Origin: Acidovorax sp. 107 | GTDB lineage: Bacteria > Pseudomonadota > Gammaproteobacteria > Burkholderiales > Burkholderiaceae_C | NCBI RefSeq assembly: GCF_003058055.1 | Contig: NZ_QBTZ01000001.1 | Location: forward strand, 3,242,001-3,306,000 | DNA length: 64,000 bases | Direction of reading: 5' to 3' | Shown: positions 1 through 9,500 of the stretch, one piece after another | Numbering within the stretch: the stretch's first letter is position 1 | Layout: the number at the start of each line of letters is the position of its first letter | Notes under the pieces: model-generated | What the model saw: the letters and a program-made list of their open reading frames with translations, nothing else | Databases searched by the model: none | Told to the model about the DNA's origin: nothing | Program-made: the position numbers and the translations under genes

Positions 1-1844
1 CCAGGCTGGTCATGACCGGCATCCTGGCGGCAGGGTTGGCACTGCTGACGGTGGTGCTGGCCCTGACCGCTGTGGACTACTGGAGCTCCCGCGCCTCCAT
101 GCTGCAGGACAGCCGGGTGGAGGCAGCCATCGTCGCGGACAACATCTCCGCTGCCGTGATGTTCCGCGACAACACGGCGACCAATGAAATGCTCGGTGCA
201 CTGCGGTCTTCGTCGATGGTGATCAGCGCAACGGTGTATGACGAAGATGGCGTGCTGTTTGCCCACTATGCACGCGATCCCGACCCGGGCTTCCCGACCT
301 CCCTGCAGGCCGTGGGCCTGAATGGAGCGGCGGAGCGCTCCGACTGGCGCATGCTGGAGATCGCCCGACCCATCGAGGTCTCGGCGAAAGGCTGGGGCAC
401 GCTGTACATCCGCAAGTCCATGGATGCGCTGTACACGCGGCTGGCCCTGCGGTTTGGGAGCGCCCTGCTGATTGCGGCCTGCGTCATGGCCCTGGCCGTC
501 GCCATGGTGCTGCGCAGCCGCGCCGCCGTGCGGGAGGCCGAAGACCGCCTGCACACCCTCGCCCACACCGACGCCGTCACCGGCACGGGCAACCGCCATG
601 CGTTCAACGAGCGGCTCGCGGCGGAGCTGGAAAGAGCACGCAGCACGCGCCAGCGGGTGGCCCTGGTGTATATCGACCTCGACAACTTCAAGACGCTCAA
701 CGACACCTTCGGCCACGCGGCGGGGGACGGCCTGCTGCGCCAGGTGGCCCGCCGCCTGCAGTCCGTGGTGCGCAGCACCGACAGCATCTCGCGCCTGGGA
801 GGTGACGAATTTGCACTCATCCTGCGGCTGGACATGGATGAAGCGGGGCTGGAGAAATACGCACAGCGCATCGTCAACGTCTTCCAGGCCGCCTACACCG
901 AAGTCGGCCAGCAGGTGAACGTGACCTGCAGTGCGGGCATAGCGACCTTTCCGGACGACGCATCAGACATGGACGCGCTGGTGAGCAACGCGGACACCGC
1001 CATGTACCGCGCCAAGGAGATGGGCAAGAACCGCTGCGTGCGTTTTGACGCATCGATGAACCTGGCCGTGGTGCGGCGCCACGCCATTGAGCAGGCACTG
1101 CGCGGCGAGCTGGAGCATGGCACCGGGCTGGCTCTGCACTACCAGCCGCTGTTTGCAGCGGGCGACCAGTCGCTGGTGGGGGCCGAGGCCCTGCTGCGGT
1201 GGACGCATGCAGAGCTGGGCTCTGTGTCGCCGCTCGAAGCCGTGACGGTGGCCGAAGATTGCGGCCTCATCGCTCAGCTGGGCTACTGGGTTTTGCGCAC
1301 CGCCTGCCGCGACGCAGCGCAGTGGAAGGCGGGCAAGCCGCTGCGCGTAGCGGTGAACATCTCGGCACGGCAACTGGGCGACCCACAGTTTCTGGAACGG
1401 GTGATGGACATCCTGCGCGAAGAAGGCCTGCCAGCGCACCAGCTTGAAATCGAGCTGACCGAAACCGTGCTGATGGAGAACATGGAAGCCGGAGCACACA
1501 CGCTGCACCGCCTGAGCCAGCTGGGCATTCACCTGGCCATCGATGACTTTGGCACGGGCTACTCCTCGCTCTCGTACCTGCGCCAACTGCCCATGCGGCG
1601 CCTGAAGATCGACCGCAGCTTCGTCAAGGACCTGCCGGGGCAGGAACACAGCCGTACCATCGTCACCGCCATCGTGGCGCTGGCGCACGGCCTGGGGCTG
1701 CAGGTGACCGCCGAGGGGGTGGAGACGCAGGAGCAGGCAGACTATCTGGTGCTGCAGGGTTGCGATGTACTGCAGGGCTATGTGTTTGCGCGCCCCATGC
1801 CAGCGCCGCAGTTCCTGGCGCTGCAGGCGCGCGCGTCGGCTTGA
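1..1844 (+). CDS. GGDEF/EAL signalling protein with periplasmic CHASE-type sensor, 5'-truncated
   Basis: Membrane-bound dual-domain cyclic di-GMP protein. The reading frame is open from the first bases of the window (codons for R-L-V precede the ATG at 12), so the true start is probably upstream. Counting from that ATG: a hydrophobic segment at about 3-23, an extracytoplasmic CHASE8-like region to about 140, a second membrane segment at 145-168, GGDEF domain with RLGGDEF near 263 and an upstream RxxD (RSTD) inhibitory site, then an EAL domain with EALLRW near 391 and DDFGTGYSS. Both catalytic signatures are intact, so synthesis and hydrolysis are both possible; the net activity cannot be told from sequence. 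The sensed ligand is unknown. Confidence 0.9.
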   Translation, partial: RLVMTGILAAGLALLTVVLALTAVDYWSSRASMLQDSRVEAAIVADNISAAVMFRDNTATNEMLGALRSSSMVISATVYDEDGVLFAHYARDPDPGFPTSLQAVGLNGAAERSDWRMLEIARPIEVSAKGWGTLYIRKSMDALYTRLALRFGSALLIAACVMALAVAMVLRSRAAVREAEDRLHTLAHTDAVTGTGNRHAFNERLAAELERARSTRQRVALVYIDLDNFKTLNDTFGHAAGDGLLRQVARRLQSVVRSTDSISRLGGDEFALILRLDMDEAGLEKYAQRIVNVFQAAYTEVGQQVNVTCSAGIATFPDDASDMDALVSNADTAMYRAKEMGKNRCVRFDASMNLAVVRRHAIEQALRGELEHGTGLALHYQPLFAAGDQSLVGAEALLRWTHAELGSVSPLEAVTVAEDCGLIAQLGYWVLRTACRDAAQWKAGKPLRVAVNISARQLGDPQFLERVMDILREEGLPAHQLEIELTETVLMENMEAGAHTLHRLSQLGIHLAIDDFGTGYSSLSYLRQLPMRRLKIDRSFVKDLPGQEHSRTIVTAIVALAHGLGLQVTAEGVETQEQADYLVLQGCDVLQGYVFARPMPAPQFLALQARASA

Positions 1845-1845
1845 T

Positions 1846-2211
1846 TCAGTCCACCGCGCCGTCGTAGCAAGGCGCCAGTTCGCGCACCTCCACCGTAGCC
1901 CACTCGGCGGCCGGACATTCGCGGGCGATGGCAAGGGCCTCGTCGCGCGTGGCGCAGTCGATGAGGAAGAAGCCGCCCACCATCTCCTTGGTTTCGGCAA
2001 ACGGGCCGTCCGTCAGACGGGTCTCGCCTTCGCGCACCTGCAGCCGCACGGCCTGCTCGGTCGAGGCCAGCGATTCGCTCGCGCGCAGCAGGCCCCGGGC
2101 CTGCAGACTGGCGCCAAAACGTTGCATGCGGGCGTAGGCCTCCTGCCCCCCCGCAAGCCCCCGCTCGGCACGCTGGCCGTGGGGTTCCATGATGAGCAAC
2201 AGGTAGGACAT
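1846..2211 (-). CDS. YCII-related (DGPF) domain protein
   Basis: Small 121-residue protein beginning MSYLLLIMEPHG, with the TDGPFAETKE segment typical of YCII/DGPF proteins, a ferredoxin-like fold family of unclear enzymatic role that often sits beside ECF sigma factors. Here it stands alone, convergent with the GGDEF/EAL gene (stops 1 bp apart). The ATG at 2211 was chosen over the longer frame because GGAGA lies just upstream and family members start at this point. Function beyond the family is unknown. Confidence 0.85.
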   Translation of the reverse strand: MSYLLLIMEPHGQRAERGLAGGQEAYARMQRFGASLQARGLLRASESLASTEQAVRLQVREGETRLTDGPFAETKEMVGGFFLIDCATRDEALAIARECPAAEWATVEVRELAPCYDGAVD

Positions 2212-2283
2212 GGGGTCTCCAAAATCGGGGCCAATCGTGCCACCCGCCACTGGCAAGGGCACACAGGATCTCCATGCTACCAG

Positions 2284-2340
2284 TCTCAATAGCTACGTTT
2301 TTGATAGCTAATAGGGCATATACAACAGGCGCCATAGGCC
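2284..2340. repeat. Dispersed GATAGCT-type intergenic repeat, copy 1
   Basis: Contains CAATAGCTAC and TTTTGATAGCTAATAG followed by GGGCATAT and a GGCGCC half. It shares these blocks with the copies at 13431, 17308, 37322, 39258 and 44801. It lies between the YCII gene and the leuA leader. Confidence 0.6.
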
Positions 2341-2395
2341 GATTTCATGTCAATGGTTGCGCGCTGCAGCAGGCCTGTGCTATCTTTGGCTCCCT

Positions 2396-2482
2396 ATGCA
2401 ACGCAGCATGCTCCTATCCACCCTATCCCTAGGCCTACTAGTGCCTGGCCGGGGTCTGCCTGCGTTCGCCACCGTTGCCTGA
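2396..2482 (+). CDS. Putative leucine leader peptide of leuA (leuL-like)
   Basis: A 28-codon frame, M-Q-R-S-M-L-L-S-T-L-S-L-G-L-L-V-P-G-R-G then L-P-A-F-A-T-V-A and TGA. Seven of 28 residues are leucine, and five of the seven are CTA, a codon that is very rare in the surrounding GC-rich genes. Leucine biosynthetic attenuators use exactly this device: ribosome stalling at scarce leucyl-tRNA controls a downstream terminator. It ends 170 bp before leuA and is followed by terminator-like folding. No clear Shine-Dalgarno is seen; the internal ATG at 2408 is an alternative start. Too short for routine gene finders. The role is inferred. Confidence 0.6.
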   Translation: MQRSMLLSTLSLGLLVPGRGLPAFATVA

Positions 2483-2500
2483 TCCGCTCAGCGCGACACC

Positions 2501-2582
2501 TGATCTCCCCCTGACCCCGGCCCGCGAACCAGCCTTTGCACCATGCAAAGGGCTGCAGGGGATGTCACACGTTTTGTTTTTC
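2501..2582 (+). promoter_or_regulatory. Candidate transcription attenuator upstream of leuA
   Basis: Two nested stems can form. The inner one is a perfect 8-bp hairpin, CCTTTGCA (2533-2540) with TGCAAAGG (2544-2551). The outer one pairs TGATCTCCCC (2501-2510) with GGGGATGTCA (2558-2567) with one mismatch. The outer stem is followed by a T-rich run (2572-2581, broken by one G), as in a rho-independent terminator. Together with the leucine leader just upstream this looks like translation-coupled attenuation. The competing antiterminator pairing was not worked out. Confidence 0.5.
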
Positions 2583-2652
2583 ATTCGTTGTTGACCGGCA
2601 GTGCGCCAACACCCATTGCGCGCACTGCACACCGTTCGTGGAGCCATTTCTC

Positions 2653-4332
2653 ATGATTGCCAAGCCCGCCACCAAGTACCAGCCCATTGCCCCGGTCGCA
2701 TTGACCGACCGCCAGTGGCCCACCCGCAGCATCACCCGCGCGCCCGTGTGGCTCTCCACCGACCTGCGCGACGGCAACCAGGCGTTGTTCGAGCCGATGA
2801 ACGGCGAGCGCAAGATGAAGCTCTTTCACGAGCTGGTGCGCATCGGCTTCAAGGAGATCGAGGTCGGCTTTCCGGCCGCGTCGCAGACCGACTTCGACTT
2901 CGTGCGCCGCCTCATCGACGAGAACCTCATCCCTGACGACGTGACCATCATGGTCATGACCCAGTCGCGCGAAGACCTCATTGCGCGCACCGTAGAGGCC
3001 GTGCAAGGCGCGCCGCGCGCCATCGTGCACCTGTACAACGCCACCGCGCCCGCCTGGCGGCGCATCGTGTTCGGCATGAACGTGACGCAGGTGATGCAGC
3101 TCATCGCGCACCATGTGGGCTACCTCAAACAGCTCACCGACGCACAGCCTGCAACGCAGTGGACCTTGCAGTACTCGCCCGAGACCTTCAGCGCCACCGA
3201 ACTCAGCGTGTCCCTCAAGGCCTGCCAGACAGCCATCGCCACCTGGGGCGCAGGCCCCGGCCGCCCCATCATCATCAACCTGCCCACCACGGTGGAGAAC
3301 GCCACGCCCAACGTGTTTGCCGACCAGATCGAATGGATGGACCGGCACCTCAGCCCCCGCGAGCACATCGTGCTCTCGGTGCACCCGCACAACGACCGGG
3401 GCACGGGCGTGGCGGCGGCCGAGCTGGCGATGATGGCCGGTGCCGACCGCGTGGAAGGCTGTCTCTTCGGCAACGGCGAGCGCTGTGGCAATGTGGACAT
3501 AGTGACCTTGGCGCTCAACATGTACACGCAGGGCGTGCACCCGAACCTCGATTTCTCGGACATCACCTCGGTCGCGCGCATTGCCGAGGAATGCACCTCG
3601 CTGCCGGTGCACCCACGCCATCCGTATGCGGGTGACCTGGTGTTCACCGCGTTCTCGGGCTCGCACCAGGACGCGATCAAGAAGGGCTTTGCCGCGCAGG
3701 ACCCTCATGCCTTGTGGGAAGTGCCGTACCTTCCCATCGACCCGGCGGACCTGGGCCGCACGTACGACAGCGTGATCCGCGTGAACAGCCAGTCGGGCAA
3801 GGGCGGCATCGCCTTCTTGCTGGAGCGTGAGCACGGCGTGGTGATGCCCCGGCGCATGCAAGTGGAGTTCAGCGCCGTGGTGCAGCGCCAGACAGACGCG
3901 AGCGAAGGCGAGATGAGCGGCGAGGCGCTGTGGGAGCTGTTCCAGACGACCTACCTGCGCGCCCAGGCTCCGGCGGCCATCACCTGTCACGGGCACAAGC
4001 TCGATGAAGACGGACAGGGCATCGAGCTGGACGTGACCATCGACGGCACGCGCCAGCATTTGCGCGGCCAGGGCAACGGGCCGATTGCCGCCACGGTGGA
4101 CGCGCTGGGTCTGCCGCTGCGGGTGGATCACTACGAGGAACGCGCCACCGGCACGGGCGCCAACGCCCAGGCGCTGGCCATCGTGGAGGCGGCGATGGAA
4201 GGCGTGACCGGTTCCACCTTCGGCGCGGGCTCCAGCCACAACATCGTGACGGCCTCGGTGCAGGCCATCGTGAGCGTCGCCAACCGGCTGCTGGTGCGGC
4301 GCCAGGGCACCCTGGCTGCGGTGGCAGCCTGA
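2653..4332 (+). CDS. leuA: 2-isopropylmalate synthase (long, type-2 LeuA)
   Basis: Catalyses condensation of acetyl-CoA with 2-ketoisovalerate, the first committed step of leucine synthesis, in the cytoplasm. The 559-residue protein has the DLRDGNQAL active-site loop near 37, the metal-binding HPHNDRGTG near 245 and the NGERCGN region near 279, then a C-terminal LeuA dimer/regulatory domain (about 440-555) where leucine feedback normally acts. The length fits the longer type-2 LeuA group. The ATG at 2653 is chosen because the upstream frame (from 2536) runs through the attenuator hairpin and is cysteine-rich and unlike LeuA. Likely regulated by the leader peptide at 2396; followed by a terminator at 4358. 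Confidence 0.96.
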   Translation: MIAKPATKYQPIAPVALTDRQWPTRSITRAPVWLSTDLRDGNQALFEPMNGERKMKLFHELVRIGFKEIEVGFPAASQTDFDFVRRLIDENLIPDDVTIMVMTQSREDLIARTVEAVQGAPRAIVHLYNATAPAWRRIVFGMNVTQVMQLIAHHVGYLKQLTDAQPATQWTLQYSPETFSATELSVSLKACQTAIATWGAGPGRPIIINLPTTVENATPNVFADQIEWMDRHLSPREHIVLSVHPHNDRGTGVAAAELAMMAGADRVEGCLFGNGERCGNVDIVTLALNMYTQGVHPNLDFSDITSVARIAEECTSLPVHPRHPYAGDLVFTAFSGSHQDAIKKGFAAQDPHALWEVPYLPIDPADLGRTYDSVIRVNSQSGKGGIAFLLEREHGVVMPRRMQVEFSAVVQRQTDASEGEMSGEALWELFQTTYLRAQAPAAITCHGHKLDEDGQGIELDVTIDGTRQHLRGQGNGPIAATVDALGLPLRVDHYEERATGTGANAQALAIVEAAMEGVTGSTFGAGSSHNIVTASVQAIVSVANRLLVRRQGTLAAVAA

Positions 4333-4357
4333 CGGTGACTGTCTTGTAAAAAAGATA

Positions 4358-4396
4358 GCTGGAAGCGCTTTACGGATCAGCACTTCCAGCCTTTTT
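4358..4396 (+). terminator. Rho-independent terminator after leuA
   Basis: Stem GCTGGAAG (4358-4365) pairs with CTTCCAGC (4383-4390), extended by GCT/AGC after one mismatch, and is followed by TTTTT. The left flank AAAAAAGATAGCT marks it as a member of the dispersed GATAGCT repeat family, so here the repeat serves as a terminator. Confidence 0.8.
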
Positions 4397-4465
4397 GACC
4401 AATATCCCCAAGGCAGGAACGGTGTCCATCGCACACACCAGGTCTCATCCGTTACCCTTCGGCCC

Positions 4466-4972
4466 ATGCGCGTTTTTCACCGTCTGCCCTGCATGGCCTG
4501 CACCGTTGTACTGCTGGCGCTGGCCGGCTGCGGCACCTCGCGGCCTCCGTCCACCACCTTACCGCCCTCGGCCTCCACGCGGACCACGCCGCCCCTGACG
4601 GCCGAGCAGGCGCACGACATCGCCATCCACGCACTGGGCCTGGTGGGTACGCCGTACCGCTACGGCGGCAACACTCCGGACTCGGGTTTTGATTGCAGTG
4701 GCCTGATCGGCTTCGTGTACCGCAACCAGGTGGGTACTCCGCCGCCACGCACGGTGGCGCAACTCAACACCTGGGGCTACCCCATCGACGGCGGTGAACT
4801 GCGTGCCGGTGACCTGGTGGTGTTTGGCACCGGCCGCCAGCCCAGCCATGCGGGCATCTACGTGGGCGAAGGGCGCTTTGTGCACGCACCGTCCACCGGC
4901 GGAACGGTCCGCATGGACCACCTACAGTCACGCCACTGGGCGCGGCAGAACGCTGCGTTTCGGAGACCTTGA
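4466..4972 (+). CDS. NlpC/P60 family cell-wall peptidase, lipoprotein
   Basis: A 168-residue lipoprotein: signal peptide with lipobox LAGC (Cys 22), a proline/threonine-rich linker to about 48, then an NlpC/P60 domain. The catalytic triad is visible as Cys in DCSGL (near 76), His in SHAGIY and a second His in VHAP. Family members are gamma-D-glutamyl-diamino acid endopeptidases that cut peptidoglycan stem peptides, so the protein probably acts at the outer membrane in wall turnover. It is monocistronic in appearance, between the leuA terminator and the aroG-type gene. Confidence 0.9.
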   Translation: MRVFHRLPCMACTVVLLALAGCGTSRPPSTTLPPSASTRTTPPLTAEQAHDIAIHALGLVGTPYRYGGNTPDSGFDCSGLIGFVYRNQVGTPPPRTVAQLNTWGYPIDGGELRAGDLVVFGTGRQPSHAGIYVGEGRFVHAPSTGGTVRMDHLQSRHWARQNAAFRRP

Positions 4973-4974
4973 GG

Positions 4975-5085
4975 ACCCCCTGATGCGCTGCTCGCCTTCC
5001 CCCGAGAGCGGACGACGCACTAGCTGTGGGGCGGCCCTTGCTCTGCGTCTCTGGCCTGGGCCGCGCCAGTTCCCAGCGGTGTGAC
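4975..5085 (+). repeat. GGGCGGCCCTTGC-type intergenic repeat, copy 1
   Basis: Starts CCCCCTGATGCGCTG, contains GGGGCGGCCCTTGC and ends TGGCCTGGGCCGCGCCAG. The same ordered blocks recur at 51964 and, inverted, at 36315. It lies before the DAHP synthase gene and argues against the longest upstream start of that gene. Confidence 0.7.
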
Positions 5086-5136
5086 CGCACCGTAGCGCCG
5101 ATGGACGGAGACGGCCGCGCGACAATCGGGGCCACC

Positions 5137-6237
5137 ATGACCCACGCACACCGCTCTGCCACCCCCATCTCCACCCACGACACCACACGCATTGATGACA
5201 CGCGCATCAAGGCTGTGCGACCCCTGATCACCCCCGCACTGCTGCAGGAATGGCTGCCCGCCTCTGAGGCCGCGCAGGCGCTGGTCGAATCCAGCCGCGC
5301 CGCCATCTCGCGCGTGCTGCACGGGCAGGACGACCGGCTCGTGGTGGTGGTGGGGCCGTGCTCCATCCACGACCATGGCCAGGCGATGGAATATGCGCGC
5401 CAGCTCAAGCAACAGGCCGACGCGCTGCAGGACGACCTGCTCATCGTGATGCGGGTGTATTTTGAAAAGCCCCGCACCACCGTGGGCTGGAAGGGCTACA
5501 TCAACGACCCGCACCTGGATGGCAGCTTCGCCATCAACGAAGGGCTGGAGCTGGCGCGCAAGCTGCTGCTGGATGTGCTGGCCACTGGTCTGCCGGTGGG
5601 CACGGAGTTTCTTGACCTGCTGAGCCCGCAGTTCATCAGCGACCTGGTGAGCTGGGGCGCGATTGGCGCACGCACCACCGAGAGCCAGAGCCACCGGCAA
5701 CTGGCCAGCGGCCTGTCGTGCCCCGTGGGCTTCAAGAACGGCACCGACGGTGGCATCAAGGTCGCAAGCGACGCGATCCAGGCAGCCCAGGCCTCGCACG
5801 CGTTCATGGGCATGACCAAGATGGGCCAGGCCGCGATCTTCGAGACCCGGGGCAACCAGGACTGCCATGTGATCCTGCGGGGCGGCAAGCAGCCCAACTA
5901 TCGCCAGGCCGATGTGGATGCGGCCTGTGCACTGCTCCAGGCGGCCGGCCTGCGCGAGCAGGTGATGATCGACGTGAGCCACGCCAACAGCAGCAAGCAG
6001 CACCAGCGCCAGATCACGGTGGCCGACGAGGTGGCCCAGCAGATTGCCGCTGGCGACGCACGCATCACCGGTCTGATGATCGAAAGCCACCTGCAGGAAG
6101 GCCGCCAGGACATCGTGCCCGGCCAGCCGCTGGCACATGGTGTGTCCGTAACGGATGCGTGCATCAGCCTGGCGCAGACCGTGCCGGTGCTCGAAGGGCT
6201 GGCCGCTGCGGTGCGCGCACGCCGCCAGAAGGCCTGA
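5137..6237 (+). CDS. aroG: 3-deoxy-7-phosphoheptulonate synthase (class I DAHP synthase)
   Basis: First enzyme of the shikimate pathway: condenses phosphoenolpyruvate and erythrose 4-phosphate. The 366 residues carry the class I signatures VVVGPCSIHDHGQAMEYA (near 70) and FEKPRTTVGWKGYINDP (near 109), with GTEFLDLLSPQ and DVSHANSSKQH further on. Size is close to E. coli AroF/AroG/AroH; which aromatic amino acid inhibits it cannot be assigned, so the symbol is by family. The ATG at 5137 was preferred because the frame upstream of it is repeat sequence. Followed by a palindromic hairpin. Confidence 0.94.
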   Translation: MTHAHRSATPISTHDTTRIDDTRIKAVRPLITPALLQEWLPASEAAQALVESSRAAISRVLHGQDDRLVVVVGPCSIHDHGQAMEYARQLKQQADALQDDLLIVMRVYFEKPRTTVGWKGYINDPHLDGSFAINEGLELARKLLLDVLATGLPVGTEFLDLLSPQFISDLVSWGAIGARTTESQSHRQLASGLSCPVGFKNGTDGGIKVASDAIQAAQASHAFMGMTKMGQAAIFETRGNQDCHVILRGGKQPNYRQADVDAACALLQAAGLREQVMIDVSHANSSKQHQRQITVADEVAQQIAAGDARITGLMIESHLQEGRQDIVPGQPLAHGVSVTDACISLAQTVPVLEGLAAAVRARRQKA

Positions 6238-6537
6238 TCCACCCCACGCCGAGCGAAGTTCGCCCGAGGCTCTGCGCTAGCGCAGAGCCCGGTCTCTTTT
6301 GGGGCAAACCCCCAGGCAAGCAGACCCGCAACCAGGGCCTGTGCGGTGTAGCATTGGTGGCTTCCGCCACAGCAGCTGCGGCCCTGTGGACCCATGTCTG
6401 GGGGCGGCTGGCCGTTGCGCTCCCACTACTTACTGCCCGATTGCTTTGCCGACGCTACTCCGCCCCGTCACCCATGGCCTGGTCGCACTGACCAGGCTGG
6501 GCCGCTGCGCGCGCAGCGACGCCACGGTGGATTGACC
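6238..6537. other. Intergenic stretch between DAHP synthase and the multidomain GGDEF/EAL gene
   Basis: No gene recognised in these 300 bp. The stretch contains a perfect palindrome at 6268-6289 (arms GGCTCTGCGCT / AGCGCAGAGCC) followed by CGGTCTCTTTT, which may act as a weak terminator for the DAHP synthase gene. The rest has no clear structure. Confidence 0.5.
6268..6300 (+). terminator. Possible terminator after DAHP synthase gene
   Basis: Perfect 22-bp palindrome (GGCTCTGCG arms around CTAG) followed by a short TCTCTTTT tract. The T-run is short, so termination strength is uncertain. Confidence 0.45.
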
Positions 6538-9500
6538 ATGCCGCCAGCGCAAGCCACCGCAGAAGCCGCACGGCTCCAGGCACTGCAGTCTTACGCGATC
6601 CTCGACACACCTGCAGAAGACAGCTTTGACCAGTTGGCCACGCTGGCAGCGCGCGTGTGCCAGTGCCCGATGGCGGTGGTCAACTTCGTAGACCGCGACC
6701 GGCAGTGGTTCAAGGCCGCCGTGGGCGTGCCGTTCAAGGAGACCGAGCGCGCGATTGCGTTCTGCGCACATGCACTGAGTGGCAGCCGCGAGCCCATGGT
6801 GGTCAACGACACGCACAAGCACCCCGTTTTTGCCCACAACCCGCTGGTCACGCAGGACCCCCATGTGCGCTTTTACGCCTGTGTGCCGCTGGTCACCCCC
6901 GAGGGGCAGGCGCTGGGCACCTTGGCGGTGCTGGACTCCATTCCCCGGCACATCGAGGCCGAGCAGCTGGAGGGTCTGCGCATACTGGCCGAGCAGGCGA
7001 TGGTGCAGCTGGAGCTGCGCCGCCAGAAGCAGGTGCTGGCCGACCTGGTGCAGCAGCGCGACCAGATGCATGCCGAGCTGCTGGCCCAGAGCGAGACCCT
7101 GCGCGTGGCCGGGCAGATGGCCCGCATCGGCGGCTGGATCGTGGAGCTGCCCAGCCTGCAGCTGAACTGGTCGCAGGAGATTGCCACCGCCTTCGGCATC
7201 GCCAGCCGCATGGGTTCGGTAGGGCAGATCCTGGCGCTGTACCTGCCGCCCTACCGGGAGGCGATGCAGACGGCATTTGCCAACTGCATCCGCCACGGCA
7301 CGCCGTTTGACGTGGAGGCCGAGCTCGTCACGCCGGGTGCGCAACATTTCTGGGTGCGCACCACCGGCCAGGCCGTGCGCAACAGCGAGGGCCGCATCGT
7401 GCGGGTGCAGGGTGCGTTCCAGGACATCTCGGCCCAGCACCAGGCCTGGCAGGCCCGCCGTGAAAGCGAAGAGCGCTTTCACCTGGTGTCGCGCGCCACG
7501 GCCGACGCGGTGTGGGACTGGAACCTGCACACCGATGCCATGTGGTGGAACGAGGGCATGCAAACCCTGTTCGGCGTGCCCCTGGACCAATTGCCGCCCG
7601 ACAGCACTTCGTGGACCCTGCGGCTGCACCCCGACGACAGCGAAGCAGCGCTCGCAGGCATCCATGCTGCCATCGACGGCACCGCCAACCACTGGTCGGA
7701 CGAATACCGTTTTCGCCGCCAGGACGGCAGCTACGCCTGGGTGATGGACCGGGGCTTTCTGATCCGCGACCTGCAAGGCAAGGCGGTGCGCATGGTGGGC
7801 GGCATGACCGACATCAGCGCCCAAAAGCTGGCCGACCTGGATGCCCAGCGCGACGCGCAGAACCATGCCGAGCTGCTGCAGGTGCAGCAGCGCATCTCGT
7901 CGCTGGACATGCCGCTGCCCGAAGTGCTGCAATTGGTAGCCAGCACGGTGCTGCGCCAGACGGAGGCCCGCGGTGCCATGGTGGAGCTGTTGCAAGGCCG
8001 CCAGCTGGTGGCGCAGGCCTCGGCCGGTGACCATGTGCGGCCCGTGGGCAACCTGCTGGCAGTGGACGAGAGCCTGCTGTGGCCCGCACTCAGCAAGGGC
8101 CAGACCGTGGTGTGCAACGACACCGAAGCCGAAGGCTGGGACATGGCTTCGATGCCCCACCGCCACGGCGTGCGGTCGGTGATGGCGGTGCCGCTGCGCA
8201 GTGGCGATGCCATCGTCGGGTCGCTCAAGGTCACCTCCGACAAGGTCAATGCGTTTTCGCGTCGCGATGTGGCGCACCTGGAGATCCTCACCGAGTCGCT
8301 GGGGGCCATGGTGCAGTTGCGGCACGTGGCGGGGCAGCTGCATGCGTCCGAGCAGCAGTACCGCATGCTGTTTGACGAACACCCGCACCCCATGTGGGTG
8401 TACGACTGTGAAACCCTGCGACTGCAGGCCGTGAACCGGTCGATGGAACGCGACTACGGCTACACCGAGGCCGAGCTGCTGACCCTGTCCATGACGGACC
8501 TGTGGCCCGCTGAGCGGCGCCAGAACATTGAAGCCAGCATCCGCTCGATCCCGATGGACCAGCGCAACGCGCCGGTCGTGAGCCGCCATGTCAAGAAGGA
8601 CGGCAGCTTCATGGATGTCGAGATCACGGCAGGCAGCATCAGCTTCAACGGGCGCCCGGCCCGCCAGGTGCTGGCCACGGACGTGACCGAACGCCTGCGC
8701 ACCGAGCGCGAGCTGGCGCGCATGGGCCGTGCCCAGCGCCTCCTGAGCGCGTGCAACGAAACCCTGGTGCGCGCCACGTCCGAAACCGCGCTGCTGCAGG
8801 CCATCTGCCGGATCGCGGTAGACATCGGCGGCTATCGCATGGGCTGGGTGGGACTGGCGCTGGACGATGAGCGCCGATCCATCCGGCCCGTGGCCCATGC
8901 AGGCTACAACCACAACTACCTGGAAAACCTGCACCTGAGCTGGTCTGCCGACGACCCCTACGGCCAGGGCCCGGCAGGCATCGCGGTGCGCACCGGCCAA
9001 CCGGTGATCGTGCAGGACATCCGCACCGAAGGCAACTTTGCCGACTGGACCGAGCGCATGCTGGAGCATGGCTTTCACGGCGTGATCTGCCTGCCCTTGC
9101 GCGAACATGCGCGCGGCCACACGCCAGAGCGCAGCTTTGGCCTGCTGTACCTGTACGCGCCCGACGTGCTCCAGATCAGTCCCGAAGAAGCAGCACTGCT
9201 GCAAGAGCTGTCGAGCGACCTGGCCTTCGGCATCACCAGCCTGCGCGCGCACAAGGCGCAGCAGCGGCTGCAGGCCTCGGTACTCAAGGTGGCGGCCGCG
9301 GTGTCGGCCAGCACGGGCACCGAGTTCTTTGTGCAGCTGGTGCGCAACATGGCCGATGCCCTGGACGCCCAGGGGGGCTGTGTGGTGCGCCTGTTGCCAC
9401 AGTCGCAGGGCCAGACCCCCCGGGTGGTCACGCTGGCCGCCGTGCTCGACGGCCAGATGCTGCCCCACGACGAATACGACCTGGCGGGCACGCCCAGCCT

